A stretch of 64,000 nt of DNA from Tardiphaga robiniae. GTDB lineage: Bacteria; Pseudomonadota; Alphaproteobacteria; Rhizobiales; Xanthobacteraceae. Location: positions 248,001 to 312,000 of the forward strand of contig NZ_LVYV01000034.1 in the NCBI RefSeq assembly GCF_001618955.1, written 5' to 3'. Made by a program: the position numbers and the translations under genes. The notes beneath the pieces were generated by a model. That model did no database searches. It was not told where the DNA came from and worked only from the letters and a program-made list of their open reading frames with translations. Of the stretch, positions 10,143-19,013 are shown one piece after another. The stretch's first letter is position 1; every line of letters starts with the position of its first letter.

Positions 10143-12515
10143 ATGCACGATACGGTTCCCCCCCACGACGCGGATATGAATAAATTGCGCAAGGGGCCGA
10201 TCAGCATCGCCTTCGGGCTCGAGCGCATCGGTCTGATCGCGGTGAAGGCACCGATCCTGTCCTGCGTGATCCTGCTCGCGCTGGTGATCGGCGCCATCTT
10301 CGGTATCCAGCGCATCAAGATCGACGATTCGCTGAGCCAGCTATTTCGTTCCGACAGCAAGGAATACAAGCAATACGAGGAAGTGACGAAGCGCTTCCCG
10401 TCCACCGAGTTCGACGTGCTTGTCGTGCTCGAAGGCAAGACGCTGCTTGCGCGCGACAATCTTGGAAAGATGCGCGACCTCGTCACCGACCTGCAATTGG
10501 TCGATGGCGTGCGCGGGCTAATCTCGATCTTCTCGGCGCGCCAGACGCCGGCCCCCGGCAAGTTGCCGGCAGCGCTGTTTCCTAACGACCTTCCTGAAGG
10601 CGCCGACTACGACAAGTTCATCGAGACGGTGAAGCAGAACGAGCTGATCCGCGGCAAGCTTTTGTCCGACGACGGAACTCTGGCGCTGGTGGTGCTGTCG
10701 CTCGACCCGGCCGTGGTCAGCAACAACAAGCTCAGCACCGTCGTCGCCGATATCCGCAAGACCATGAATGACGATCTAGCCAATAGCGGTCTGACCAAGG
10801 AATTGTCGGGCGTGCCGGTGATGCAGCTCGAAATCCGCAACGCGGTCGAGCGCGACGGCCTGATCTATAATATCGCCGGTATTCTCGCCGGCTGCGTCAT
10901 CGCGATCGTCTTCTTCCGCAAGATCTCGTTCATGATCATCGCGGCGTTTCCGCCGCTGCTGGCGATCCTGTTGTCGCTCGGCGCGCTCGGCTGGGCCGGC
11001 TTCAGCCTCAACATGTTCCTCAATGTGATGACGCCGCTGATCATGGTGATCAGTTTTGCCGACTCGATGCAGCTCACTTTCGCGGCGCGTGACCGGTTGA
11101 TCGCAGGCGAGGACAAGTATTCGGCATTTACGAATGCAGTTCGTGTTGTGGGTCCGGCCTGCGTCCTCACCCATGGTACCGCCGGCATTTCCTTCCTCGC
11201 GTTGCAGTTCTCCGACTCGGACTTGATCCGCGCCTTCGGCGAGGCCGGTCTCACGGCGACCATCATCGCGCTGGTCGCGGTGCTGTCGCTGGTGCCAGTG
11301 TTCGGCGTGCTGCTGGTGCGCAACGAGAAGATCTTCGCCGCCAAGTTTCAGACCGCCGATGCCGGCGTGCAGGCGCTGCGCGCCTTCTGTTACTGGATCG
11401 CGGTGCGCATGGTCGGCCGTCCTGGTCTGTTCAGCCTGATCTCGCTCGTCGTCGTCGTTGGTCTCGGGATCGTTTACGCCAATCTCGAGCCGCGCTATCG
11501 GCTGGCCGATCAGGTGCCGGACAAGGAGCAGGCGGTCGCGGCCAGCGGACGGCTCGACGCCAAGCTGACCGGGGCCAATCCAATCGACGTGCTGATCGAA
11601 TTTCCGAAGGGCGCCGATCTCTATTCCCCGGACACGTTGGCGACCATCGCCGAAGTCCACGCCATGGTTGAAAAGCAGGCCGGCGTTGGCAACGTCTGGT
11701 CGCTGGAAACGCTGCGGCGCTGGCTGGCGGAGAAGGCCGGCTCTACCGATGTCGCGACGCTGAAGGAATATGTCAGCGTGATTCCCGAACATCTGGTGCG
11801 CCGCTTCATCTCGGCAGACCAGACGGCGGTCGTCGTGTCCGGTCGCGTGCCCGACAGCGATTCGAGCAAGATCCTGCCGGTGGTCGACAAGCTCGACAAT
11901 GCGCTGAACGCCGTTCGCACCAAGCACCCCGGCTATGAGATTGCAGTGACTGGTCTCTCGGCCATCGCGGCGCGTAACAGCGCCGGCATGATCGAGAAGC
12001 TCAATCACGGCCTCACCATCGAGTTCGGTTTGGTCGCGGTGTTCATCGGCCTCGCATTCCGGTCATGGGTGGTGATGCTGGCCTGTATCCTGCCGGGCAT
12101 CTTCCCGGTGGTGCTGGCCGGCTTCGTACTGTGGCTGCTCGGGGAGGGGCTGCAATTTGCCAGTGTGGTGGCACTCACCGTGTCATTCGGCCTCGGCCTC
12201 AGCGCGACGATTCACTTCCTCAACCGCTTGCGTCTGGAAGACACGCCGGGCACCGATCCCGCGATCGCCGTCGAGCGTGCGACGGTGCTCGTTGGTCCCG
12301 CGCTGATCCTGACGACGGTGGTGCTGGCCTGCGGCCTCGTCGTGACGGTGTTCTCGGATCTGCCGTCGCTGCGGCTGTTCGGCTGGCTCAGCGCCTTCTC
12401 GATGGTCGCGGCACTGGTGGCCGATCTGTTCATCCTGCGCCCGACCGCGATGTGGCTGATCAATCTGCAGCAGCGCCTCACGGGCAGTTCGGTTCTGGCG
12501 AAGCAAGAGAAGTAG
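10143..12515 (+). CDS. RND superfamily exporter, HpnN-like
   Basis: A 790-residue MMPL/COG1033-type RND protein with two repeats, each made of one transmembrane helix, a large periplasmic loop and five further helices (helices near residues 35-55, 245-400, 435-455 and 630-775). Intramembrane segments such as LIMVISFADSMQLTFAARDR are typical. It is related to, but shorter than, HpnN encoded 12 kb downstream. Its place between hpnP/eutC and hpnC suggests a lipid or hopanoid substrate, but this is inference. A second Met lies at residue 12. It ends 28 bases before a strong bidirectional terminator. Confidence 0.8.
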   Translation: MHDTVPPHDADMNKLRKGPISIAFGLERIGLIAVKAPILSCVILLALVIGAIFGIQRIKIDDSLSQLFRSDSKEYKQYEEVTKRFPSTEFDVLVVLEGKTLLARDNLGKMRDLVTDLQLVDGVRGLISIFSARQTPAPGKLPAALFPNDLPEGADYDKFIETVKQNELIRGKLLSDDGTLALVVLSLDPAVVSNNKLSTVVADIRKTMNDDLANSGLTKELSGVPVMQLEIRNAVERDGLIYNIAGILAGCVIAIVFFRKISFMIIAAFPPLLAILLSLGALGWAGFSLNMFLNVMTPLIMVISFADSMQLTFAARDRLIAGEDKYSAFTNAVRVVGPACVLTHGTAGISFLALQFSDSDLIRAFGEAGLTATIIALVAVLSLVPVFGVLLVRNEKIFAAKFQTADAGVQALRAFCYWIAVRMVGRPGLFSLISLVVVVGLGIVYANLEPRYRLADQVPDKEQAVAASGRLDAKLTGANPIDVLIEFPKGADLYSPDTLATIAEVHAMVEKQAGVGNVWSLETLRRWLAEKAGSTDVATLKEYVSVIPEHLVRRFISADQTAVVVSGRVPDSDSSKILPVVDKLDNALNAVRTKHPGYEIAVTGLSAIAARNSAGMIEKLNHGLTIEFGLVAVFIGLAFRSWVVMLACILPGIFPVVLAGFVLWLLGEGLQFASVVALTVSFGLGLSATIHFLNRLRLEDTPGTDPAIAVERATVLVGPALILTTVVLACGLVVTVFSDLPSLRLFGWLSAFSMVAALVADLFILRPTAMWLINLQQRLTGSSVLAKQEK

Positions 12516-12543
12516 TCAGCTACGCCCCCAGCAGGACGATCAA

Positions 12544-12580
12544 CAAAAAAGCCCCCGGATCGCTCCGGGGGCTTTTTTGT
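12544..12580. terminator. Bidirectional intrinsic terminator
   Basis: GCCCCCGGA at 12551-12559 pairs with TCCGGGGGC at 12564-12572; six A residues precede and six T residues follow the stem, so it can end transcription from both the RND gene on the plus strand and the secreted-protein gene on the minus strand. Confidence 0.93.
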
Positions 12581-12598
12581 GAAGTGTGCAAGCCGGCG

Positions 12599-13099
12599 TC
12601 AGCTCTTGACCATATTGATCGAAACGCCGCGAATTTCGCCCTTGGAGCTGATCGATACCGACTGCTTGTTGCCGCGGGTCGTCAGCGTGATGTTGGCCGC
12701 AAAGCCCGCGGCCTCGACGAAGACGTCGATCTGGCCGCCGCCCGCCTTGCCGACCAGATTGCCGTAGACGTTGCGGCTGGCTTCGCTCCAGCTGCCGGAC
12801 ACGTTGTTGCCCTGGCTGGTGACATTGCTGGAGAGGTCGAACTTGTAGCTGTCGCTGGCGCAGCGCAGCGTCTGAGCCAGTGCGCTGCCGCCGCCATCCA
12901 CCTTGTAGGTCGCCCGGCATCGAATGCGCTCCGAGGAGCCGTCCGACATGGAGACCGTTCCGGTACCGCTCCAGGCCCCGTCGAAGCCGGCGAACGGTCC
13001 GGACTGGGCATGGCCTGCGGACACCGACAGCAGCAGGATCGCGCCAGCGCCAGCGGCCTTGAGGGCGTGCCCGAACCGCTTTGCAGAATGGAATGTCAT
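12599..13099 (-). CDS. Conserved secreted protein of unknown function
   Basis: A 166-residue protein with a clear Sec signal peptide (basic start, then AGAGAILLLSVSAGHAQ with an AXA-type cleavage site near residue 32). The mature part is rich in Gly, Ser and Asn with alternating hydrophobic residues, suggesting a small beta-barrel or lipocalin-like sandwich, and holds two cysteines (IRCRATYK and LRCASDSY). I do not recognise a named family. The ATG at 13099 is preferred over the longer start at 13234 because it begins the signal peptide and follows a GGGAAAA. It is convergent with the RND gene and shares its terminator. Confidence 0.75.
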   Translation of the reverse strand: MTFHSAKRFGHALKAAGAGAILLLSVSAGHAQSGPFAGFDGAWSGTGTVSMSDGSSERIRCRATYKVDGGGSALAQTLRCASDSYKFDLSSNVTSQGNNVSGSWSEASRNVYGNLVGKAGGGQIDVFVEAAGFAANITLTTRGNKQSVSISSKGEIRGVSINMVKS

Positions 13100-13541
13100 G
13101 TAAGTTTTCCCAAAATAGCGCTGTGTAACCGAGTTATGCCGCGCCTCATCGAAGCTTAAGTGTCGCTGCACATCTTTAGGTTCAATAGAGCGATCATAAT
13201 TGGACGATTGTAAAAGTAACATGTCACCGCCCACAAGCGCGAAGGTTCCCGGAGCGGAACGGGCGGAGGTGATGCGCGTCTGAACAATTGTCGTAAAACC
13301 TTATCTTGTCCTGCGGGGGGGGGGCGTCGGCCGGTCCTGCAGCCAGTGCGGCCATGTGCGCAAGCTTTCGCCGCATTTATTCGTGTCTGTGGGGGCGGGA
13401 ATGTTCTGTGTCCTGATTGCATCCATCGCCGCGAATTCGCCGATGTGCCTGAAGATAAAGCCTTCCCGGCGATGCGAATGTTTCAGTTTATGCTATGCAC
13501 CACACGGGCTGTGAATCTCGCCACCATACTGAAGGAAGACA
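13100..13541. other. Intergenic region, no gene seen
   Basis: About 440 bases between two divergent secreted-protein genes. It contains a run of ten G residues (13315-13324) and an imperfect EcfG-like site (GGAAC-N16-CGTC, 13256-13280). No convincing coding frame or RNA gene was seen. Confidence 0.5.
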
Positions 13542-13784
13542 ATGCGTAAATTTCTCCTGGTACTGTCCGTGCTTTCCGCATCTGCCTCGACCGGTGCATT
13601 GGCCCAGCAAAACCAGCCCCGCAGCGGCACCGACGCGGAGCAGAAGGCCTGCACCCGCGACGTGCAGAAGCTCTGCCGCGCCGTCATGGATCAGGGTGAC
13701 CTCGTGGTTCTGTCCTGCCTGAAGGAAAACCGCCCCAAGATCAGCAAGGCCTGCAACGACGTGCTGGTCAGCCACGGCCAATAA
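13542..13784 (+). CDS. Small secreted cysteine-rich repeat protein
   Basis: An 80-residue protein with a signal peptide (MRKFLLVLSVLSASASTGALAQ) and a mature part holding four cysteines in the pattern AC-x6-LC-x13-SC-x11-AC. This resembles one unit of the bacterial cysteine-rich repeat family (KLCRAVMDQGDLVVLSCLKENRPKISKAC), which is exported and probably disulphide-bonded. The ATG at 13542 is the only start that gives the signal peptide. The function is unknown. It lies just upstream of the squalene-synthesis genes, but the 230-base gap does not show whether it belongs to them. Confidence 0.78.
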   Translation: MRKFLLVLSVLSASASTGALAQQNQPRSGTDAEQKACTRDVQKLCRAVMDQGDLVVLSCLKENRPKISKACNDVLVSHGQ

Positions 13785-14014
13785 CCCGCCCCGATGCGAG
13801 ATTCCGGGCTCGTGGCGCCGTTTTGGTCTCGCCGCGAGCCCGCCAAGACGTGATCCGGCCCGGCACTGGCTGCGGCCGAAAGTGGCATATTGGCATTGGT
13901 CTCACGGGCCAATTTGCCCTATATGGGGGCTCGCGGCCGACCCCGCCTGCCGGTATTACCGGACCTTGGCGGCCCCCGAGCCACCCTGTTCAAATCCAAC
14001 GTAGCCAGTTCTGG

Positions 14015-14896
14015 ATGACCCCTGCGAGCGAACTGCGATCCGGCAAGACCGATCGTGACGAGAATTTTCCTGTCGCGTCGTGGATTATCCATCCGCGCCA
14101 CCGGGCGCTGATTCTTGCCTTCTATAATTTCGTCCGGACCGCAGACGACATTGCCGATCACGCGCTGCTCGATGCGCCTGCAAAACTGGCTCTGCTCGAC
14201 GAGCTGGAGGCCGACCTGCTCGGTCAGGGTGACGGCCAGGCCGAAGCCGTCGTCCTGCGCGAGGCGCTCCAGATGCGCGAGATGCCCCCGCGTCATGCGC
14301 TCGACGTCCTGACGGCCTTCCGGATGGACGTGACCAAGCTGCGCTACGCCGACTGGGATGAGCTCATTCATTATTGCTCGTTCTCGGCGATGCCGGTCGG
14401 GCGTTTCATGCTCGACGTGCATGGCGAAAGCAAAGCCACCTGGCCGGCGTCGGATGCGCTGTGCGCGGCGTTGCAGATCAACAATCACCTGCAGGATTGT
14501 GGCAACGACTATCGCGATCTCGATCGGGTCTACATTCCGCAGGACACGCTGGACCGGCACGGCGCCTCGGTGGAGGATCTCAAGCAGGCGAAGGCGTCGC
14601 CGGCACTGCTGGCCTGTATTCGCGAATTGGTCGCCAAGACCGAGACCCTGATGCACGAGAGCGAGACGCTGACGGTTCATATCGCGGACGTCCGGCTGGG
14701 CTGCGATGTCGCCGTCATCGAGACCTTCGCCTGGCAGATCCTGAAGATGCTGAAGTTGCGCGATCCGCTGAGCGAGAAGGTCCATCTCTCGAAGGCCAGC
14801 ATGGCAGGCTACGCGCTGGCCGGCATCGCCGGCGGGCTGTGGCGCCGCGCCACCACCAGCGCGCCGATGCCTCGTTCGACGACGCCAGGCGCATGA
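14015..14896 (+). CDS. hpnC: Hopanoid squalene pathway enzyme HpnC
   Basis: A 293-residue squalene/phytoene synthase-family protein. With HpnD and HpnE it converts two farnesyl diphosphates to squalene: HpnD makes presqualene diphosphate, HpnC makes hydroxysqualene and HpnE reduces it. Both aspartate-rich regions are visible (VRTADDIADH and NNHLQDCGNDYRDLDR). The ATG at 14015 gives the normal family length; the longer frame from 13823 adds 64 residues of non-conserved sequence. It is the first gene of a five-gene run hpnC-hpnD-hpnE-shc-hpnG, and its stop overlaps the hpnD start by four bases. The 230 bases upstream should contain the operon promoter, but only a weak TATATG -10 candidate was noticed there. 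Confidence 0.92.
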   Translation: MTPASELRSGKTDRDENFPVASWIIHPRHRALILAFYNFVRTADDIADHALLDAPAKLALLDELEADLLGQGDGQAEAVVLREALQMREMPPRHALDVLTAFRMDVTKLRYADWDELIHYCSFSAMPVGRFMLDVHGESKATWPASDALCAALQINNHLQDCGNDYRDLDRVYIPQDTLDRHGASVEDLKQAKASPALLACIRELVAKTETLMHESETLTVHIADVRLGCDVAVIETFAWQILKMLKLRDPLSEKVHLSKASMAGYALAGIAGGLWRRATTSAPMPRSTTPGA

Positions 14897-15747
14897 ACCA
14901 GATGACGAGCCAGGTGAATAATAGCGAACCTCAGAGCGAGGTTCAGGGCGTTGCTGCCGGCAGTTCGTTCTATGCCGCGATGCGCATTCTGCCGCGCGCT
15001 CAGCGCGACGCGATGTTCCAGATCTACAGCTTCTGCCGTCAGGTCGACGATATCGCGGATTCCGATGGTCCGCGCGAGGTCAGGCTCGCCGACATGCAGC
15101 AGTGGCGCGCAGATATCGATGCGCTCTATGCAGGCAATCCGCCGGCGCGTGTGCGCGACTATGTCGGGCCGATCAAGCAATTCGGCATGCGCAAGGAGGA
15201 TTTCATCGCCGTCATCGACGGCATGGAGATGGATATCCCCGCGGATATTCGCGCGCCCGATGACGCAACGCTCGATCTGTATTGCGATCGTGTTGCCAGT
15301 GCCGTCGGCCGCCTGTCGGTGAAAGTGTTCGGCATGCCGGACGAAGATGGCATTCTGCTTGCGCATCATCTTGGCCGTGCGCTGCAGATCACCAATATCC
15401 TGCGCGATATCGACGAAGACGCCGGTATCGGTCGTCTCTATCTGCCGCGTGAACTGCTCTATCACGCCGGCATCACCTCAACCGATCCCGACGTGGTGCG
15501 CGCCAGCCTGGCATTGCCGAAGGTCTGTGCGCCGCTGGTGAAGCGGGCGCAGGCGCATTTCGAAAAGTCCGACGAGATCATGGCGCGTAACAAGCGCCGC
15601 GTGGTGCGCGCGCCGCGGATCATGTCGAAATATTATCACGCCATCCTGGAATTGCTGGTGGCGCGTGGCTTTGCTTTGCCGCGCGACCCCGTTCGTCTCG
15701 GCAAGGCCTCCAAGATAGCGATCCTGCTGCGATACGCGATTATCTGA
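14893..15747 (+). CDS. hpnD: Presqualene diphosphate synthase HpnD
   Basis: A 284-residue squalene/phytoene synthase-family enzyme assigned to the first step, condensation of two farnesyl diphosphates to presqualene diphosphate. The substrate-magnesium motifs are FCRQVDDIADSDG near residue 50 and NILRDIDEDAGIGRLYLP near residue 170. The ATG at 14893 overlaps the hpnC stop (ATGA), and the gene's own TGA overlaps the ATG of hpnE, so the three are translationally coupled. Length and gene order agree with the standard hopanoid operon. Confidence 0.93.
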   Translation: MNQMTSQVNNSEPQSEVQGVAAGSSFYAAMRILPRAQRDAMFQIYSFCRQVDDIADSDGPREVRLADMQQWRADIDALYAGNPPARVRDYVGPIKQFGMRKEDFIAVIDGMEMDIPADIRAPDDATLDLYCDRVASAVGRLSVKVFGMPDEDGILLAHHLGRALQITNILRDIDEDAGIGRLYLPRELLYHAGITSTDPDVVRASLALPKVCAPLVKRAQAHFEKSDEIMARNKRRVVRAPRIMSKYYHAILELLVARGFALPRDPVRLGKASKIAILLRYAII

Positions 15748-16997
15748 TGCAAAAGACCGCTCATATCATTGGTGCCGGCGTTTCCGGCCTGTCGGCCGCC
15801 GTGCGTCTCGTCAATGCCGGCTTCAAGGTCCACGTCCATGAGGCGACGCAGCAGGCCGGTGGCCGCTGCCGGTCGTATTTCGACGCGCAGACCCAGCTCC
15901 AGATCGACAACGGTAACCATCTGGTTCTGTCAGGCAACAGCCACGTCGTCGCCTACGCAAAGTCGATCGGCACCGAAGCCGGGCTCGTTGGTCCGCCGCG
16001 CGCGCAATTCGCATTCGCTGATATCAAGACCGGCAAGCGCTGGCAGATCGATCTCGGCGATGGCAAGATCCCGACATGGTTGTTCGACAAGACGCGCCGC
16101 GTCCCGGACACCAGCGTCGCCGATTATCTCGCGCTGTCGCCGCTGATCTGGTCGTCGAATAGTCGCCTGGTTGGCGATGCCATTCGCTGTGAAGGCGTCC
16201 TCTACGATCGTCTGGTGCAGCCACTGTTGCTGGCCGCGCTCAATGTCGATCCGCCGGAAGGTTCGGCTGGTCTGGCCGGCGCCATCGTGCGCGAAACGCT
16301 GCTGGCAGGCGGGCAGGCGTGCCGCCCGCTGATCGCGCGCGCTGGTCTTAGCGATGTTCTGGTCGAGCCTGCGATCGAATTGCTGCGCGCCAAGGGCGCC
16401 GGCGTTCATTTTGGTCATGAGCTGCGCGGTTACACCATGAGTAGTGATCGCGTCACCGAGCTGAAGTTTGGCGCTGATGACGTCATCACGCTTGGCTCGG
16501 ACGACGTCGTGGTGATGGCTGTTCCGCCGTGGGCCGCGAAGTCGCTATTGCCTGGCGTGAAGACGCCGACCGAGTTCCGCGCGATCGTGAACGCGCATTT
16601 CAACTACGTTCCTCCAGCAGGCCACGCGCCGCTGGTTGGCGTCGTTGGCGGTGTGGTGGAATGGCTGTTTGCTTTCCACAATCGCCTGTCGATCACGATC
16701 AGCAATGGCGACCGTTTCGTGAACACACCGCGCGAACAGTTTGCGCAACAGATCTGGGACGAGATCTGTAAGATTTCGAATATCCAGGCGCCTCTGCCCG
16801 CCTGGCAGATCGTGCGCGAGCGCCGTGCCACTTTTGCAGCTACGCCTGCCCAAGATGCCCTGCGTCCGGGCACGCGCACCGATTTCAAGAACCTGTTTCT
16901 TGCAGGCGATTGGACCGATACCGGTCTGCCGGCGACTATTGAGGGATCGGTGCGGTCGGGTGACCGCGCGGCCGATCTCGTTCTGGCGATGCGCTGA
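15747..16997 (+). CDS. hpnE: Hydroxysqualene dehydroxylase HpnE
   Basis: A 416-residue FAD-dependent oxidoreductase that completes squalene formation by reductive removal of the hydroxyl from hydroxysqualene. The N-terminal dinucleotide fold is intact (HIIGAGVSGLSAAVRL, then HEATQQAGGRCRS), and the C-terminal FAD segment LFLAGDWTDTGLPATIEGSVRSG is conserved. Its ATG overlaps the hpnD stop (TGATG) and squalene-hopene cyclase follows after about 40 bases. The family was formerly labelled squalene-associated desaturase. Confidence 0.92.
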   Translation: MQKTAHIIGAGVSGLSAAVRLVNAGFKVHVHEATQQAGGRCRSYFDAQTQLQIDNGNHLVLSGNSHVVAYAKSIGTEAGLVGPPRAQFAFADIKTGKRWQIDLGDGKIPTWLFDKTRRVPDTSVADYLALSPLIWSSNSRLVGDAIRCEGVLYDRLVQPLLLAALNVDPPEGSAGLAGAIVRETLLAGGQACRPLIARAGLSDVLVEPAIELLRAKGAGVHFGHELRGYTMSSDRVTELKFGADDVITLGSDDVVVMAVPPWAAKSLLPGVKTPTEFRAIVNAHFNYVPPAGHAPLVGVVGGVVEWLFAFHNRLSITISNGDRFVNTPREQFAQQIWDEICKISNIQAPLPAWQIVRERRATFAATPAQDALRPGTRTDFKNLFLAGDWTDTGLPATIEGSVRSGDRAADLVLAMR

Positions 16998-17039
16998 CCG
17001 TTGCGCAGCCAGACGATCATTCACGACGAGTACGGAGAT

Positions 17040-19013
17040 ATGGCGAGCGAGATGCATTCGGTCAGTCCAGAGATCACAATTCAGAACGCGGCGCTCGAGA
17101 CGAGCATCGCTTCGGCGAAGCAGGGCCTGCTGAAGTTCCGGCAGCCTGACGGCCATTGGGTATTTGAGCTCGAAGCCGACGGCACGATCCCGTCAGAATA
17201 CGTGTTGTTGCGGCATTACCTCGGCGAGCCCGTCGATGCCGAGCTTGAAGGCAAGATCGCCAACTATCTTCGCCGCACCCAGGGCAGGCATGGCGGCTGG
17301 GCGCTGGTGCAGGACGGCGACTTCGATATGAGCGCCAGCGTGAAAGTGTATTTCGCGCTGAAGATGATCGGCGATTCGACCGACGCGCCGCATATGGTCC
17401 GCGCCCGCGAAGCGATCCGCTCGCGCGGCGGCGCCGTCAACGTCAACGTCTTCACGCGCTTCCTGCTCGCGATGTTCGGCATCCTCTCCTGGCGCGCCAC
17501 TCCGGTGCTGCCGGTCGAGATCATGCTGCTGCCGATGTGGTTTCCGTTCCACCTCAACAAGATGTCCTACTGGGCGCGCACCACGATCGTGCCGCTCATG
17601 GTGCTCGCGGCGCTGAAGCCGCGCGCGCAGAACAAGAAGGGCGTCGGCATCGATGAGCTGTTCCTGGAAGATCCATCCAGGATCGGTGGCATTAAACGCG
17701 CGCCACATCAGAGTCGCGCGATGTTCGCCTTCTTCACCGGCATCGACATTCTGCTCCGCGCCGCCGAACCGTATTTCCCAAAGAAACTCCGCGCCCATTC
17801 GATCGCGAAAGCCGTCGAGTTCTGCGAGGAGCGCCTGAACGGCGAGGATGGTCTCGGTGCGATCTATCCGCCGATGGCCAATATGGTCATGATGTATGAA
17901 GTGCTCGGCTTCCCCGCCGACTATCCGCCCCGCGCCATCCAGCGCCGCGGTATCGACAAGCTTCTGATTGTCGGCGAGGTCGAAGCCTATTGCCAGCCAT
18001 GCGTATCGCCGGTGTGGGACACCGCCCTGACCGCGCATGCGATGCTGGAGACCGGCGGCGATGAAGCGTTCGGTCCGGCGAAAGAAGGTCTCGACTGGCT
18101 GGCGACGAAGCAGGTGCTCGACGTGAAGGGCGACTGGGCGGTGAAGCGGCCGGATCTGCGTCCGGGCGGCTGGGCGTTCCAGTACAACAACGCGTATTAC
18201 CCGGATCTCGACGACACGGCCGTGGTGATGATGGCGATGGATCGCGCACGCCGTCAGACCGGCGGCAAGGAATACGACGTTGCGCTCGATCGCGGCCGGG
18301 AATGGATCCTGGGCATGCAGAGCAGCGACGGCGGATTCGCGGCGTTCGAGGTCGATAACCTCGAATACTACCTCAACAACATCCCGTTCTCGGACCATGG
18401 CGCGCTGCTCGATCCGCCGACCGAGGACGTCACCGCGCGTTGTGTCTCGATGCTGGCGCAGCTTGGCGACACCGTCGAGACCTCGAAGCCGCTGGCAGAC
18501 GGTGTGGAATATCTGCGCCGCACCCAGCTCGCCGAGGGCTCATGGTATGGCCGCTGGGGCCTGAACTACATCTACGGCACCTGGTCGGTGCTGTGCGCGC
18601 TGAATGCTGTTGGCATCGATCACCAGGATCCGGCGTTCCGCAAGGCGGTGGCCTGGCTGCTGTCGATCCAGAACGAGGACGGCGGCTGGGGCGAGGATGC
18701 GGTCAGCTACCGACTCGACTACAAGGGATTCGAGGCGGCCCCGAGCACGTCGTCGCAAACGGCATGGGCCTTGCTTGCGCTTATGGCGGCAGGCGAGGTC
18801 GATAATCCGGCTGTCGCCCGTGGAACGCGGTACCTGATGGACACACAGACGGAAAAAGGACTCTGGGACGAGGCCCGTTACACCGCCACCGGCTTCCCCC
18901 GTGTGTTTTATCTGCGTTATCATGGCTACTCGAAATTCTTCCCGCTCTGGGCGTTGGCGCGGTTCCGGAATTTGAAGAGCACCAACAGCAAGACCGTAGG
19001 GGTTGGGATGTGA
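17040..19013 (+). CDS. shc: Squalene-hopene cyclase
   Basis: A 657-residue class II triterpene cyclase that cyclises squalene to hopene and hopanol at the membrane face. The catalytic acid motif DXDDTA is present as DLDDTA in YYPDLDDTAVVMMAMD, and several QW repeats are visible (for example QSSDGGFAAFE, QLAEGSWYGRWG, QNEDGGWGED). The start is not certain: the ATG at 17040 follows GGAG closely, a further in-frame ATG lies at 17052, and a TTG at 17001 would add 13 residues. The stop overlaps the GTG start of hpnG. Length is normal for the family. Confidence 0.95.
   Translation: MASEMHSVSPEITIQNAALETSIASAKQGLLKFRQPDGHWVFELEADGTIPSEYVLLRHYLGEPVDAELEGKIANYLRRTQGRHGGWALVQDGDFDMSASVKVYFALKMIGDSTDAPHMVRAREAIRSRGGAVNVNVFTRFLLAMFGILSWRATPVLPVEIMLLPMWFPFHLNKMSYWARTTIVPLMVLAALKPRAQNKKGVGIDELFLEDPSRIGGIKRAPHQSRAMFAFFTGIDILLRAAEPYFPKKLRAHSIAKAVEFCEERLNGEDGLGAIYPPMANMVMMYEVLGFPADYPPRAIQRRGIDKLLIVGEVEAYCQPCVSPVWDTALTAHAMLETGGDEAFGPAKEGLDWLATKQVLDVKGDWAVKRPDLRPGGWAFQYNNAYYPDLDDTAVVMMAMDRARRQTGGKEYDVALDRGREWILGMQSSDGGFAAFEVDNLEYYLNNIPFSDHGALLDPPTEDVTARCVSMLAQLGDTVETSKPLADGVEYLRRTQLAEGSWYGRWGLNYIYGTWSVLCALNAVGIDHQDPAFRKAVAWLLSIQNEDGGWGEDAVSYRLDYKGFEAAPSTSSQTAWALLALMAAGEVDNPAVARGTRYLMDTQTEKGLWDEARYTATGFPRVFYLRYHGYSKFFPLWALARFRNLKSTNSKTVGVGM

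Noticed and set aside
10776-12008. Minus-strand open frame of 410 codons inside the RND gene
   Set aside because: His/Asp/Arg-rich shadow frame with no family features, opposite a clear membrane protein.
12065-13159. Plus-strand frame of 364 codons spanning the RND gene end, the terminator and the secreted-protein gene
   Set aside because: It runs through a clear intrinsic terminator and opposite a gene with a signal peptide; not a real gene.
13256-13280. EcfG-like site GGAAC-N16-CGTC
   Set aside because: The second box has C in place of the final T and the next plus-strand gene is about 260 bases away.
13315-13324. Run of ten G residues as a phase-variation tract
   Set aside because: It lies in non-coding DNA about 220 bases from the nearest start and not in a recognisable promoter spacer.
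17193-18398. Minus-strand open frame of 401 codons inside shc
   Set aside because: Shadow of the squalene-hopene cyclase gene; no family features.
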